64,000 bases of DNA from Acidovorax sp. A79. Lineage in GTDB: Bacteria > Pseudomonadota > Gammaproteobacteria > Burkholderiales > Burkholderiaceae_C. Each line of letters starts with the position of its first letter. The stretch's first letter is position 1. The notes beneath the pieces are model-generated. The model had not been told where the DNA came from and did not search any database. It was given only the letters and a program-made list of their open reading frames with translations. This document shows, in pieces, positions 16,801 to 25,146 of this stretch. Location: contig NZ_AP028672.1 of NCBI RefSeq assembly GCF_041154505.1, positions 5,186,501 to 5,250,500 on the forward strand, written 5' to 3'. Made by a program: the position numbers and the translations under genes.

Positions 16801-17790
16801 TCAGTCGAGCGTGGTGCCCGAGCTCTTGACGATGGGCGCCAGGCGCGCGCGGTCGCTGGCATAGAGCCTGGCCATGTCGTCGGGCGTGCCGGTGATGAGC
16901 TCGGCGCCGGAGTCGGCGATCTTCTTGGCCGTGTCCGGCGCGTTGACCACCTTGTTGATGGCCTCGTTGAGCTGCCTGACGACGGCGTCGGACGTGCCGG
17001 CGGGCGCCATCACACCCCACACGCTGGCCAGCTCCACGCCCTTGATGCCGGACTCGGTGTAGGTGGGCACGTCGGGCAGCAGCTTGGAGCGGCGCGCCGT
17101 GGTCACCCCCAGGGCGCGCACCTTGCCCGACTGGATGTGCGACAGCAGCGTGGGGATGGAGCCCATGTACATGTCGATGCGCCCGCCCAGCAGGTCGGGC
17201 ATGGCCTGGGCCATGCCGCGAAACGGCACGTGCGTGAACTTCACGTTGGAGCTTTTCTGCCAGGCCTCGCTGATGATGTGCGAGATGGTGCCGGTGCCCG
17301 GAGTGGCAAAGCTCAGGCGCCCGGGGTCCTTCTTCGCGGCCTGGATGATGTCGTCCAGTGTCTTGTAGGGCGAGTCGGCGTTCACCACCAGCACGGCCGG
17401 GCCGGCGGCCACCAGGGCCACGGCGCGCAGGTCCTTGTCGGGGTTGTAGGTGAGCTTGGTGTACAGCAGCGGGTTGAGCACCACGTTGTCGGTCTGCGCC
17501 ATCACCAGGGTCAGCCCGTCGGCGGGGGCCTTGGCCGTCTGGTCCAGCGCCAGGTTGCCGCCGGCGCCGGGCTTGTTCTCCACCACGACGGCCCAGCCGT
17601 AGGCATCGGTCAGCTTGGTGCCGACCAGCCGGGTCAGGTTGTCGGTGCCGCCGCCCGCCGGGAAGGGCACGATGAACTTGATGGGCCGTTGCGGGTAGTT
17701 GCCCTGGGCATGGGCCGGGGCGATGGTTGCCGTGGCGGCCGCCATGGCCAGCAGGCCGCCGAGGGCCAGGGTGCGTCGAGTCAAGGTCAT
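16801..17790 (-). CDS. Bug/TctC-family periplasmic solute-binding protein
   Basis: About 329 residues from the ATG at 17790, preceded by AGGAGACATTCGCA. The signal is twin-arginine-like at the start (MTLTRRTLALGG) with a hydrophobic core and AHAQ cleavage. The mature motif YPQRPIKFIVPFPAGGGTD and VVENKPGAGGNLAL are typical of TTT binding proteins. No TTT membrane genes accompany it. It lies between the dehydrogenase and the RraA-like aldolase in one co-directional set, so its ligand is probably the substrate of that short pathway. Confidence 0.9.
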   Translation of the reverse strand: MTLTRRTLALGGLLAMAAATATIAPAHAQGNYPQRPIKFIVPFPAGGGTDNLTRLVGTKLTDAYGWAVVVENKPGAGGNLALDQTAKAPADGLTLVMAQTDNVVLNPLLYTKLTYNPDKDLRAVALVAAGPAVLVVNADSPYKTLDDIIQAAKKDPGRLSFATPGTGTISHIISEAWQKSSNVKFTHVPFRGMAQAMPDLLGGRIDMYMGSIPTLLSHIQSGKVRALGVTTARRSKLLPDVPTYTESGIKGVELASVWGVMAPAGTSDAVVRQLNEAINKVVNAPDTAKKIADSGAELITGTPDDMARLYASDRARLAPIVKSSGTTLD

Positions 17791-17842
17791 TGCGAATGTC
17801 TCCTGTAGTGATGTCGGTCGGTGGGCGCGGGGTGCGCGCTGA

Positions 17843-18721
17843 TCAAGGGTGGCTGGCGAGCACGTGGCGGCCCAGCCAGGCGATGGCTTCGTCGGTGGAG
17901 GTGCCGGTGAAAGGCTGTGCCGCATGGGCCTGTGCGGTGGCGGCAAACAACGATTCGACGGCGGGCGAGACGACCGGCGCCAGGCCGTGGCGGGCCATCT
18001 GCTGCTGCGCCTCGGCCACCTCGTTGCGGCGGCGCGCCGCGTGCGGGATGTGCGTGCGCACCATGGATTCCATCAGCGTGCGCAGCGGTGTCTCGTCGAT
18101 ATCCTGCAGCACGGCATACAACTGCTCGCGCAGGCCCATCTGCTGGGCCGTGACCAGGCATTCCACCGCGAGCGCCTCGACTCCCTTGGTGTAGATGCTG
18201 CGCAAGAGCTTGAGCGAGGCGGCATCGCCCGGCTGATCGCCCACCACGCGGACCGATCCACCGAAGGGCGAGAACAATTCCTGTACAAAACCGGCCTTGC
18301 CGCCGGCCACGAGCAGCGGCGTCTTCTTGCCGCCCAGGTTGACGGCCCCTGTGATAGCCACGTCCACGAAGTGGACCGCCGTGCCGTGTGCGCCGCGTTG
18401 GGCCAGCTCGCCGCATTCGCGCATCTCGCCGGGGTCGGCCGTGGTCATGTCCACATACAGCGCCCCATCCTGCAGATGGGGCAGACAGGCCTCGAACAGG
18501 CTGCGCGCCACGGTGCCGAACACGGCGCTCACCACCACGTCGGCCCCGGCCAGCCAGGCCCCGGGCGCGGTATGCACCTGCGCACCGGCGGCCTGCACGG
18601 CGGCAGCCACCGCTGCGCCTGGCTGCAGGTCGCACAGGCCCGCCAAGCTGTGCCCCTGCTCCAGGAAGGCCTGCATGTAGCAGGCGCCGACCATTCCACC
18701 ACCCAGGATTGCGATTTTCAT
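17843..18721 (-). CDS. NAD(P)-binding 3-hydroxyisobutyrate dehydrogenase-like oxidoreductase
   Basis: 292 residues. The Rossmann motif ILGGGMVGACY (residues 4-14) is followed by DMTTADPGEM, the substrate-binding block AITGAVNLGGKKTPLLVAGG, and a C-terminal helical domain with the catalytic-type Lys in SLKLLRSIYTKG. The C-terminal half resembles the DUF1932 subgroup rather than classical MmsB. It would oxidise a beta-hydroxy acid or reduce the matching oxo acid. It is the first gene of the set with a Bug protein and an RraA-like aldolase, and is divergent from a GntR regulator 191 bp away. Exact substrate unknown. Confidence 0.8.
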   Translation of the reverse strand: MKIAILGGGMVGACYMQAFLEQGHSLAGLCDLQPGAAVAAAVQAAGAQVHTAPGAWLAGADVVVSAVFGTVARSLFEACLPHLQDGALYVDMTTADPGEMRECGELAQRGAHGTAVHFVDVAITGAVNLGGKKTPLLVAGGKAGFVQELFSPFGGSVRVVGDQPGDAASLKLLRSIYTKGVEALAVECLVTAQQMGLREQLYAVLQDIDETPLRTLMESMVRTHIPHAARRRNEVAEAQQQMARHGLAPVVSPAVESLFAATAQAHAAQPFTGTSTDEAIAWLGRHVLASHP

Positions 18722-18912
18722 GAAAGTACAAATTTAAAACATTTATGCCATCTTATTGAGCGTGACTGGAATATTTTCATAGGGGTTTCCCGTAGATCAA
18801 GGTGAATTTGCACTTATTTTGTATTTTTCTGAAGTCGACTCCAGATGCGGCATTGACTGCACCGCTCACCTAGAATGAGCGCACTCCATCCCATCCCCTT
18901 GGTGCAAAAACA
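18722..18912. promoter_or_regulatory. Divergent promoter region, dehydrogenase set versus GntR regulator
   Basis: The 191-bp gap between divergent starts is much more AT-rich than its neighbours. It has the A/T tracts AAATTTAAAACATTTA near 18,730 and TTGCACTTATTTTGTATTT near 18,808. A direct repeat TGCAAAA occurs at about 18,903 and 18,914, overlapping the GntR start. It is the natural operator site for the adjacent regulator, but no precise box can be assigned. Confidence 0.45.
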
Positions 18913-19593
18913 GTGCAAAACGTGAAAGACAAGGCGTACGAGGTTCTGCGGCAGCGGCTCATCGGCGGGCACTACCGCCCGGGTGAGCAGCTCAAGGAAG
19001 AGCCCATCGCCCGCGACCTGGGGCTGAGCCGCACACCAGTGCGCAATGCGCTGCACCGCCTGGTGGAAGACGGCCTGGCGACCGATGGCGCGGGTCAGGG
19101 CATCCGGGTGTCGGAGTGGAGCGACTGGGATGTGGAGGAGACCTTCCAGTTGCGCATGCTGCTGGAGCCGTATGCCTCGTTCCTCGCGGCCACGCGCGGC
19201 GGCGAGGGGTTGGCCGATGAGCTGGAGGCCAGCAGCCAGCGCATGGAGGCCGGCATTGCCGCTGGCCACGATGGCATCGCCGAGGTGCAGTCCGCCAACC
19301 GGGATTTCCACCACGCGCTGATCGAGGCGTCAGGCTCGCCGCGCCTCAAGACCATGCTGGCGACCATGATCGACATGCCGATCATCAAGCGCTCGTTCTA
19401 CATCTACACGCCCGAAGAACTGGTGCAAAGCCTCCACCACCACCGCGATCTGGCGATTGCCGTGCGCGCCAGGGATGGTGAGCTGGCCCGGCAGGTCATG
19501 CAGCTGCATCTGCGCATGTCCTACCACCGGTTCATGAAACACCGGGTCGAGTACCGGCAGGACGGCGCAACCCCTCCATCTTCCTCTCGATAA
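18913..19593 (+). CDS. GntR-family (FCD subgroup) transcriptional regulator
   Basis: 226 residues with a GTG start. The N-terminal winged helix (about 5-68) has KAYEVLRQRLIGG, EEPIARDLGLSRTPVRNAL and HRLVEDGLA. The C-terminal FCD ligand domain (about 78-215) has FQLRMLLEPYAS, NRDFHHALIEASGSP and HHHRDLAIAV, whose His/Asp residues bind a metal and a carboxylate effector in this family. It is divergent from the dehydrogenase-Bug-RraA set, which it probably represses until its acid substrate is present. Confidence 0.9.
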   Translation: MQNVKDKAYEVLRQRLIGGHYRPGEQLKEEPIARDLGLSRTPVRNALHRLVEDGLATDGAGQGIRVSEWSDWDVEETFQLRMLLEPYASFLAATRGGEGLADELEASSQRMEAGIAAGHDGIAEVQSANRDFHHALIEASGSPRLKTMLATMIDMPIIKRSFYIYTPEELVQSLHHHRDLAIAVRARDGELARQVMQLHLRMSYHRFMKHRVEYRQDGATPPSSSR

Positions 19594-19693
19594 GTTACCC
19601 GTTTTGGGCTCGAAAGAAGGTGCGGAGTCTGTATGGGGAAATGGGCTGTTTCCAGGGGCCGCCCCGGGTGGCACGGCGAGGAAGTGGCTGGCT

Positions 19694-19721
19694 TAAAAAG
19701 GGGCCCGCACGAGGCGGGCCC
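19694..19721 (-). terminator. Minus-strand rho-independent terminator (distal)
   Basis: Arms GGGCCCGC and GCGGGCCC around ACGAG, with CTTTTTAAG following on the minus strand. It is the second of two near-identical hairpins in the 401-bp gap 19,594-19,994, which otherwise holds no gene or recognisable element. Confidence 0.6.
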
Positions 19722-19854
19722 AAACGCTTCATCTACCGATGCCTGACACACCGGCAGCTTCATGGTGCTCCGGACGCCATCCCTTCGCCTGTAGGACCAG
19801 CGCCGCTTGATCTATCAGCGGGCGCGCGCCGGGAGCCTGGGCGCAAGGGCGTTC

Positions 19855-19881
19855 GAAAAAAAGCCCGCACGAAGCGGGCTT
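19855..19881 (-). terminator. Minus-strand rho-independent terminator after blh
   Basis: Arms AAGCCCGC and GCGGGCTT around ACGAA, followed on the minus strand by a run of eight T. It lies 114 bp beyond the blh stop and is well formed. Its stem and loop closely match the hairpin at 19,694-19,721, so the two probably arose by duplication or serve as a tandem stop. Confidence 0.75.
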
Positions 19882-19994
19882 GAACTTGCTCAAGGCAAGA
19901 GGGGAGGGTGTCGCCAGAGGATAGCGACGAGGGCATCGTAAAACGAACGCCATTCCCGACGTGTCGGACAAAGCCGCGTCAGTTGGGCGTGGCG

Positions 19995-20855
19995 TCACAG
20001 CGCATTGAGCGGAATCTTGAGGTAGGAGATCCCGTTGCTTTCCGCTGGCGGAGGCTCCCCCGCGCGGATGTTGATCTGTACTGCCGGCAGGATCAGCACG
20101 GGCATGTCCAGTGTCGCGTCGCGGCGGGTGCGCATGGCCACGAAGCCAGCCTCGGTGATGCCGTCGTGGACGTGGATGTTTCGCTCCCGCTGCTCGGCGA
20201 CGGTGGTTTCCCACGCGGGCTCGCGGCCTGCGGGCGGGTAGTCGTGGCACATGAACAGCCGGGTTTCGGGTGGCAGGCACAGCAGCTTGCGCACCGACTG
20301 GTACAGCATGTGTGCGTCGCCGCCCGGGAAGTCGCACCGTGCCGTGCCCACGTCGGGCATGAACAAGGTGTCGCCCACGAATACCGCGTTGCCTACCTGA
20401 AAGGCCATGCAGGCGGGTGTGTGGCCCGGTACCGACAGGGCCCGGGCCTGCAGGGTGCCAATGGCGAATGCCTCCCCGTCGGCGAACAGATGATCGAATT
20501 GGCTGCCGTCGGCCCGGAAACCGGGCTCCAGGTTGAAGATGCCTTTGAAGGTGTTTTGCACCTTGGTGATGGCGGCGCCGATGGCGATCTTGCCGCCCAG
20601 CGCTTCCCGCAGGTGGTGCGCGGCCGACAGGTGGTCTGCATGGGCATGGGTTTCCAAAATCCACTGGACCGTGAGTTGCTGCGCCGTCACGAAGGCCATC
20701 ACCTCGCTCGCCGCCGCGGTGCTGGTGCGGCCCGATTTGGGGTCATAGTCAAGGACGGAATCAAGGATGGCGCAGTGGCCTCCGGGATGATCGAACACCA
20801 CATAGGTCACGGTGTGGGTGGAGGGGTCGAAGAAGGCGTGGACCTGTGGTTGCAT
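19995..20855 (-). CDS. blh: Metallo-beta-lactamase-fold persulfide dioxygenase-like protein (Blh)
   Basis: About 286 residues from the ATG at 20855; a TTG at 20876 is a weaker alternative. The metal-binding motif THAHADH is at residues 69-75. Further metal ligands are in VPGHTPACMAF, FVGDTLFMPDVGTARCDFPGG and LFMCHDYPP. ETHE1-type enzymes with one Fe oxidise glutathione persulfide to sulfite. The divergent neighbours are two YeeE/YedE sulfur-transport proteins, the same context as the BigR/Blh hydrogen sulfide detoxification operons of plant-associated bacteria. The BigR repressor itself is not seen here. Cytoplasmic; no signal peptide. Confidence 0.82.
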   Translation of the reverse strand: MQPQVHAFFDPSTHTVTYVVFDHPGGHCAILDSVLDYDPKSGRTSTAAASEVMAFVTAQQLTVQWILETHAHADHLSAAHHLREALGGKIAIGAAITKVQNTFKGIFNLEPGFRADGSQFDHLFADGEAFAIGTLQARALSVPGHTPACMAFQVGNAVFVGDTLFMPDVGTARCDFPGGDAHMLYQSVRKLLCLPPETRLFMCHDYPPAGREPAWETTVAEQRERNIHVHDGITEAGFVAMRTRRDATLDMPVLILPAVQINIRAGEPPPAESNGISYLKIPLNAL

Positions 20856-20955
20856 GGGGGTACCCGTCGAAATCAATAAAGAAAATTATAGTTTGTATAA
20901 AAATATATTGTTTTACAATCCACCCGATTCCCTTTCCGCCCAAGGAGTACCGCGC
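20856..20955. promoter_or_regulatory. AT-rich divergent promoter between blh and the YeeE genes
   Basis: The 100-bp gap contains an almost pure A/T stretch, about 20,871-20,922 (TTATAGTTTGTATAAAAATA, then TATTGTTTTACAAT), very unlike the high-GC flanks. TTGT-N-ATAAAAATATATTGTTTTACAA has imperfect dyad character. By analogy with BigR-controlled blh operons it is the likely operator for a sulfur-responsive ArsR-type repressor encoded elsewhere. AAGGAG at 20,942 is the YeeE ribosome binding site. Confidence 0.45.
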
Positions 20956-21390
20956 ATGCAGATCGACTGGAACCATTTCACCCCCTGGTCTGCCTTGGCC
21001 GGGGGCATTCTTCTGGGGCTCGCGGCCGCGGGCTTCGTGCTGTTCAATGGCCGGGTCTTGGGCATCAGCGGCATTGTCGGAGGGCTGCTGCGGCCGCGCA
21101 GCGGAGATATTGCGTGGCGTATTGCCTTGGTGCTGGGCCTGCTGGCCGCGCCCGCGCTCTACCGCGGTGTGGTGGGCGCCAGCCAGGGCCCCCGGATCGA
21201 TGCCAGTTGGGCAATGGTGGTGCTGGCCGGCCTGCTGGTGGGCCTTGGCACCCGCTACGGCGGGGGCTGCACCAGCGGCCATGGCGTGTGTGGCCTGGCG
21301 CGCCTGTCGCCAAGATCACTGGTGGCCACGCTGGCCTTCATGGGGACGGGTTTTGCCAGTGTTTTTGTCATCCGGCACGTTCTGTCCTGA
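20956..21390 (+). CDS. YeeE/YedE (DUF395) sulfur transport protein, first half
   Basis: 144 residues from ATG 20956, preceded by AAGGAG. Four hydrophobic segments are visible. The family motif [20 protein letters not shown] near residues 98-117 contains the conserved Cys used to relay thiosulfate or a sulfane sulfur across the membrane. With the next gene it forms a PmpA/PmpB-type pair, each about half the length of full YeeE. Divergent Blh would process the imported or produced persulfide. Confidence 0.85.
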   Translation: MQIDWNHFTPWSALAGGILLGLAAAGFVLFNGRVLGISGIVGGLLRPRSGDIAWRIALVLGLLAAPALYRGVVGASQGPRIDASWAMVVLAGLLVGLGTRYGGGCTSGHGVCGLARLSPRSLVATLAFMGTGFASVFVIRHVLS

Positions 21391-21441
21391 CGGCGTTGCG
21401 GATGCCGGTGGTCAACATTTTCAATTTTCTGGGAGCGGCCC

Positions 21442-21882
21442 ATGCGCCACCGTATCGCTGAATTCGCCGTCGGCCTGGTCTTTGGCCTGGGCCTTGTGGT
21501 TTCGGGCATGACCGATCCGGGCAAGGTCGTGGGGTTTCTGGATGTGACGGGGCTGTGGGATCCCTCACTGGCCTTTGTGATGGGCGGGGCCGTTGCGGTG
21601 AGTGCCCTCGCATTTGCCGTGGCACGCCGGCGCACCAGGGCCTTCCTGGGCGGGGCCATGCATTTGCCTGCATCGCGCGGCATCGACAGGCGCCTGGTGG
21701 CTGGCAGCCTGCTATTTGGCGTGGGGTGGGGGATGGCGGGGTTCTGTCCGGGGCCCGCCATCGTGTCGGTCGGGGCCGGGGAGCCCAAGGCCATGGCGTT
21801 TGTGGGGGCCATGCTGGTGGGCATGGCCGGTTTCGAATGGATCGAGCGCCGCCGGGCCTTGCGCGCCACCCGTGCTGGCTGA
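21442..21882 (+). CDS. YeeE/YedE (DUF395) sulfur transport protein, second half
   Basis: 146 residues with four hydrophobic segments. The N-terminal block [24 protein letters not shown] splits around SGMTDP, and [15 protein letters not shown] carries the second conserved Cys of this transporter family. It lies 51 bp after the first half in the same orientation, so the two are probably co-transcribed and form one channel. The likely cargo is thiosulfate or another reduced sulfur species in sulfide detoxification. Confidence 0.85.
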   Translation: MRHRIAEFAVGLVFGLGLVVSGMTDPGKVVGFLDVTGLWDPSLAFVMGGAVAVSALAFAVARRRTRAFLGGAMHLPASRGIDRRLVAGSLLFGVGWGMAGFCPGPAIVSVGAGEPKAMAFVGAMLVGMAGFEWIERRRALRATRAG

Positions 21883-22026
21883 TTGATGCGGACGGGCCCG
21901 CACGATCCACGCTTGCAGAAATGGTGGCTGGGTCGAGGCGGCGCTTTCACAGACCGGAGGGACCGGTGACTGCGGGTGGGGTGCTGGCCCGGGCCCTTGC
22001 TGGCGGGGCTGCATCCGTGGGGGGCA

Positions 22027-22377
22027 TCAGCCCCCGTGCATTTCCTGCAGGCGCTGCTTCTCCGCGGCGGGCGTCTCCAGGAATTCCCGCTGCACCTGTT
22101 CGCGTGTCTTGGGCGTGCCGGTATTCCTTTGCGGCAGGGCATAGCCGCGCGCGAGCAGGGCGAGGCTGCCGTCCTTGCGGGCGGCTTCGATGTCCCGCAG
22201 GACGTCGCTGCGCTGCTTTCCCCCTTGCAGGTGGTCCGGGTGCGTGGTGTAGCCCACCTCGCCGCCCGCCGGGTGATACAGGGATGAGGCGGTGGCGACG
22301 GCAGGCATCGCCATGGCGAGTGCTGCCAATGGCGCGAACAAGGCGGTGCGTGCGTTGAGGATGGTTTTGCGGGACAT
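22027..22377 (-). CDS. DUF4148 periplasmic protein
   Basis: 116 residues with a signal peptide (MSRKTILN, hydrophobic core, cleavage near ATAS). The DUF4148-like region includes [33 protein letters not shown] and [10 protein letters not shown], ending in [13 protein letters not shown]. The family is widespread in Burkholderiales and has no established function. It is divergent from a CusRS-like two-component system 165 bp away, so it may be a target of that system. Confidence 0.8.
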   Translation of the reverse strand: MSRKTILNARTALFAPLAALAMAMPAVATASSLYHPAGGEVGYTTHPDHLQGGKQRSDVLRDIEAARKDGSLALLARGYALPQRNTGTPKTREQVQREFLETPAAEKQRLQEMHGG

Positions 22378-22542
22378 GGAGGGTGTTTCCTTTCAGGGGG
22401 AGTGATCCGGGGTTGCATGCCCTGGCCGCAGGTGCTTGCCAGTGCATGGGGATACTGTAAAAACGCCATGCCGACAGGGCGCCCACCGCTGCCTGACGAA
22501 TTTGTAATCGCGGCCCCCGCCATGTTCTTTGACAATCCGGGC

Positions 22543-23232
22543 ATGAAAGTTCTGCTCATCGAAGACGAAGTCAAGCTTGCGCACTACCTGCGCAAGGGGC
22601 TCACGGAGGCCGGATATGTGGTGGACGTGGCGCACAACGGGGTCGATGGCCTGCACATGGCCCTGGAGGGCGACTACGCGCTGCTGGTGCTTGACGTGAT
22701 GCTGCCCGGCATCGACGGATTGAGCCTGCTTGCCGCGCTGCGCAAGACCCGCCAGACCCCTGTGCTCATGCTCACGGCCCGTACCAAGGTGGAGGACCGC
22801 GTGCTGGGCCTGCAGTCGGGCGCGGATGACTATCTGGTCAAGCCGTTTGCTTTCTCCGAACTCATGGCGCGCATCGAGGTCATCGTGCGGCGCAGCCGGG
22901 TGGCGCAACCAGGATCGGCGTGCGCCACGGTGCTGCAACTGGCGAACCTGGAAGTGGATCTGTTGCGGCGCAAGGCCACGCGCGCGGGCCAGCGCCTGGA
23001 CCTGACGGCCAAGGAGTTTCTGTTGCTCACGCTCTTCCTGCGCCGCCAGGGGGAAGTGCTCTCGCGCACCGAGATCGCCGCCCAGGTATGGGACATGAAC
23101 TTCGACAGCGAGACCAATGTGGTCGAGGTCGCCATCCGGCGGCTGCGCAGCAAGATGGACGTGCCCTTTCCCGAACCCCTGCTGCACACCATCCGTGGCA
23201 TGGGGTATGTGATGGAAGCGCGCGGCGCATGA
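22543..23232 (+). CDS. CusR/IrlR-like OmpR-family response regulator
   Basis: 229 residues from ATG 22543, where the receiver starts [20 protein letters not shown]. The phosphoacceptor is Asp51 in [10 protein letters not shown] and the conserved Lys is in YLVKPFAF. The C-terminal winged helix ends with [14 protein letters not shown] and [13 protein letters not shown], typical of heavy-metal-type regulators (CusR, CopR, IrlR). Its last bases overlap the kinase gene by ATGA, implying translational coupling. The upstream segment has TGTAAAAACG and TGTAATCG elements that could be binding half-sites. Confidence 0.9.
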   Translation: MKVLLIEDEVKLAHYLRKGLTEAGYVVDVAHNGVDGLHMALEGDYALLVLDVMLPGIDGLSLLAALRKTRQTPVLMLTARTKVEDRVLGLQSGADDYLVKPFAFSELMARIEVIVRRSRVAQPGSACATVLQLANLEVDLLRRKATRAGQRLDLTAKEFLLLTLFLRRQGEVLSRTEIAAQVWDMNFDSETNVVEVAIRRLRSKMDVPFPEPLLHTIRGMGYVMEARGA

Positions 23233-24593
23233 CGGGCACGCGTGCACCCGGGTCGCTGCGCCGGCGGCTGTCCTGGTGGCTTGCCGCGCAGAGCCTGGCG
23301 GGCCTGGGTGCCGTGTGCCTGCTGGTGTATCTGGTCACGGCGGCGGGATTTCGCGAACGGCAGGACAGCCAGCTGGAGCAGAAGGAAGCCGTGGTGCGGC
23401 ATCTTTTGTCGGGCGGGGGAATGCACCCCATGCCGCAGCCCTGGAACGACGTCCATCTGCTGGATGATTTCCTGGCCGGGCACGACAACTTCCGGCTGCG
23501 GGTATCGACTGGGGAGGGAGAGGTGCTCTACCCCCGTGTTGCGCGGGGCGATCCGCCGCTGCTGGCCTGGCGCGAGCGCAGCTTCGAGGTGGCGGCCCAG
23601 CGCCCAGAGGCGCCCGGCCGCGTGCTGCGGGTATGGCTGGCGCTGGACATCCAGGCCGATGAGCAGTTGCTGCGCCGCATGGCCGTCACGCTGTGGGTCG
23701 CTGCGCTGGCGGGCGCGATGGTGGTGTCGCTGGGCGGCTTCACGCTGGTCCACCTGGGGTTGTCGCCCGTGCGCGCCCTCTCGGCGCAGGTGCGGGCGCT
23801 TTCGCCCGACACGCTGCACCAGCGCCTCGGCACGGAAGGGCAGCCCGCCGAGCTGCAGCCGCTCGTCGAGCAGTTCAACGGCCTGCTCGGCCGGCTGGAA
23901 AAGGCCTACGTCCAGGTGGAGGGATTCAACGCGGATGTGGCCCATGAACTGCGCACGCCATTGGCGACATTGCAGGCCAGCAACGAGCTGGCGTTGCGCG
24001 GGCTGCTTGGCGGCGGCGCGGGCAATGCGGGAGAGCTGGGCGAGGTGCTGGCCTCCAACCTGGAGGAATTGCAGCGCCTCACGGGCATCGTCAACGACAT
24101 GCTTTTTCTTTCCCAGGCCGACCGGGGCGCGGGCGCCCGCCGCGAGCCCACCCCCAGCCTCGCCCGGGTGGTGGCGCAGGTGGCGGAATTTCACGAGGCC
24201 GCCTTGGCGGACGCGGGGCTGGCATTGCACATCTCGGGCGATGCGGCGGGGCAGTTCGATGTCCCGCTGCTGCACCGAGCGCTGTCCAATCTCATCGGCA
24301 ATGCGGTGCGCCACGCCCGCCAGGGTACGGCGGTGCAGGTGCGCATCGCTCCCCTGCCGGGAGGCGGGGGCGGAGTGATGGTCGTCAACGAGGGGGAGAC
24401 CGTGGCGCCCGAGGTGCTGGCGCGGCTGTTCGACCGATTCTTCCGAGCGGATCCCTCGCGGGCCCACGGCCAGAGGAACCATGGCCTGGGACTGGCCATC
24501 ACGGACGCCATAGCCCGCATGCATGGCGGGCGGACGGTGGCCACATCGTCTGGCGGGGTGACGGCCATCGGCCTGGAGCTGCCTGCCAGCTAG
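23229..24593 (+). CDS. CusS/IrlS-like sensor histidine kinase
   Basis: 454 residues from the ATG at 23229 that overlaps the regulator stop. A transmembrane helix at about 15-37 and another at about 155-177 bracket a periplasmic domain of about 118 residues, followed by HAMP, then HisKA with His239 in DVAHELRTPLATLQAS, and an ATPase domain with NLIGNAVRHARQG and HGLGLAITDAIARMHGG. Layout and partner match heavy-metal sensor kinases. The periplasmic part has MHPMPQPW, in which His and Met could bind copper, but this is suggestive only. Confidence 0.88.
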   Translation: MTGTRAPGSLRRRLSWWLAAQSLAGLGAVCLLVYLVTAAGFRERQDSQLEQKEAVVRHLLSGGGMHPMPQPWNDVHLLDDFLAGHDNFRLRVSTGEGEVLYPRVARGDPPLLAWRERSFEVAAQRPEAPGRVLRVWLALDIQADEQLLRRMAVTLWVAALAGAMVVSLGGFTLVHLGLSPVRALSAQVRALSPDTLHQRLGTEGQPAELQPLVEQFNGLLGRLEKAYVQVEGFNADVAHELRTPLATLQASNELALRGLLGGGAGNAGELGEVLASNLEELQRLTGIVNDMLFLSQADRGAGARREPTPSLARVVAQVAEFHEAALADAGLALHISGDAAGQFDVPLLHRALSNLIGNAVRHARQGTAVQVRIAPLPGGGGGVMVVNEGETVAPEVLARLFDRFFRADPSRAHGQRNHGLGLAITDAIARMHGGRTVATSSGGVTAIGLELPAS

Positions 24594-24720
24594 GCAGGGG
24601 GCGATCCTGTCCGCGCGGGGCCGAAGGAGGCGGAGCCCCCGGGGGCGGGCCCTCCTGCTCCTGGCGTGTTTCAAGCCAGGGCTGGTGGCACGGAGCCTGG
24701 CCGGGTGTTTCGGGGACGGC

Positions 24721-25146
24721 CTATTCGTCGATCGACGCGCTCCAGCGGTCTCCCCAGCTGCGCGCGCCCACGCGCTCGATATCGCGCCGGTCGCGCTTGG
24801 TGGGGCGGCCCTCCTGCAGCGTGGCGGCGGGCTCGGGGGCCAGCCGCCGCTGTTCGGCAGCCTGTTCACGCGCCGTGATGCTGTCCGCCGTTTCCTCGTA
24901 CAGTTGCTGCGCAATAGGGGCGGGTCCGCGCGCGCCGCTCAGGCCCCGCACCAGCACCGTGCGGGCGAGGGGGCCCTGGCGCAAGGCCACGGTATCGCCG
25001 CAGCGCAGGTCGCGTGCAGGCTTGGCCAACTGGCCGTTGACCGTCACGCGGCCCTTGCCGATCTCTTCGGTGGCCAGGCTGCGCGTCTTGTAGAAGCGGG
25101 CGCACCAGAGCCACTTGTCCAGCCGCATTGTCTCCGAGGTGTTCAT
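24721..25146 (-). CDS. hslR: S4-domain RNA-binding heat-shock protein Hsp15
   Basis: 141 residues. The S4 RNA-binding domain (about 7-70) includes MRLDKWLWCARFYKTRSLA and GRVTVNGQLAKPARDL, and the C-terminal tail is basic (GRPTKRDRRDIERV), as in Hsp15. In E. coli Hsp15 binds stalled 50S subunits carrying nascent peptidyl-tRNA and helps recycle them. The start overlaps the tctE stop by ATGA, so this ribosome-rescue gene is translationally coupled to a transport two-component system, which is unusual. Confidence 0.88.
   Translation of the reverse strand: MNTSETMRLDKWLWCARFYKTRSLATEEIGKGRVTVNGQLAKPARDLRCGDTVALRQGPLARTVLVRGLSGARGPAPIAQQLYEETADSITAREQAAEQRRLAPEPAATLQEGRPTKRDRRDIERVGARSWGDRWSASIDE

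Noticed and set aside
18903-18920. TGCAAAA direct repeat as a defined GntR operator
   Set aside because: Too short and simple to assign; FCD-type operators usually show a dyad, which I could not find clearly.
22830-24914. 694-residue open frame on the minus strand
   Set aside because: Antisense to the CusRS-like genes; no start context or motif.
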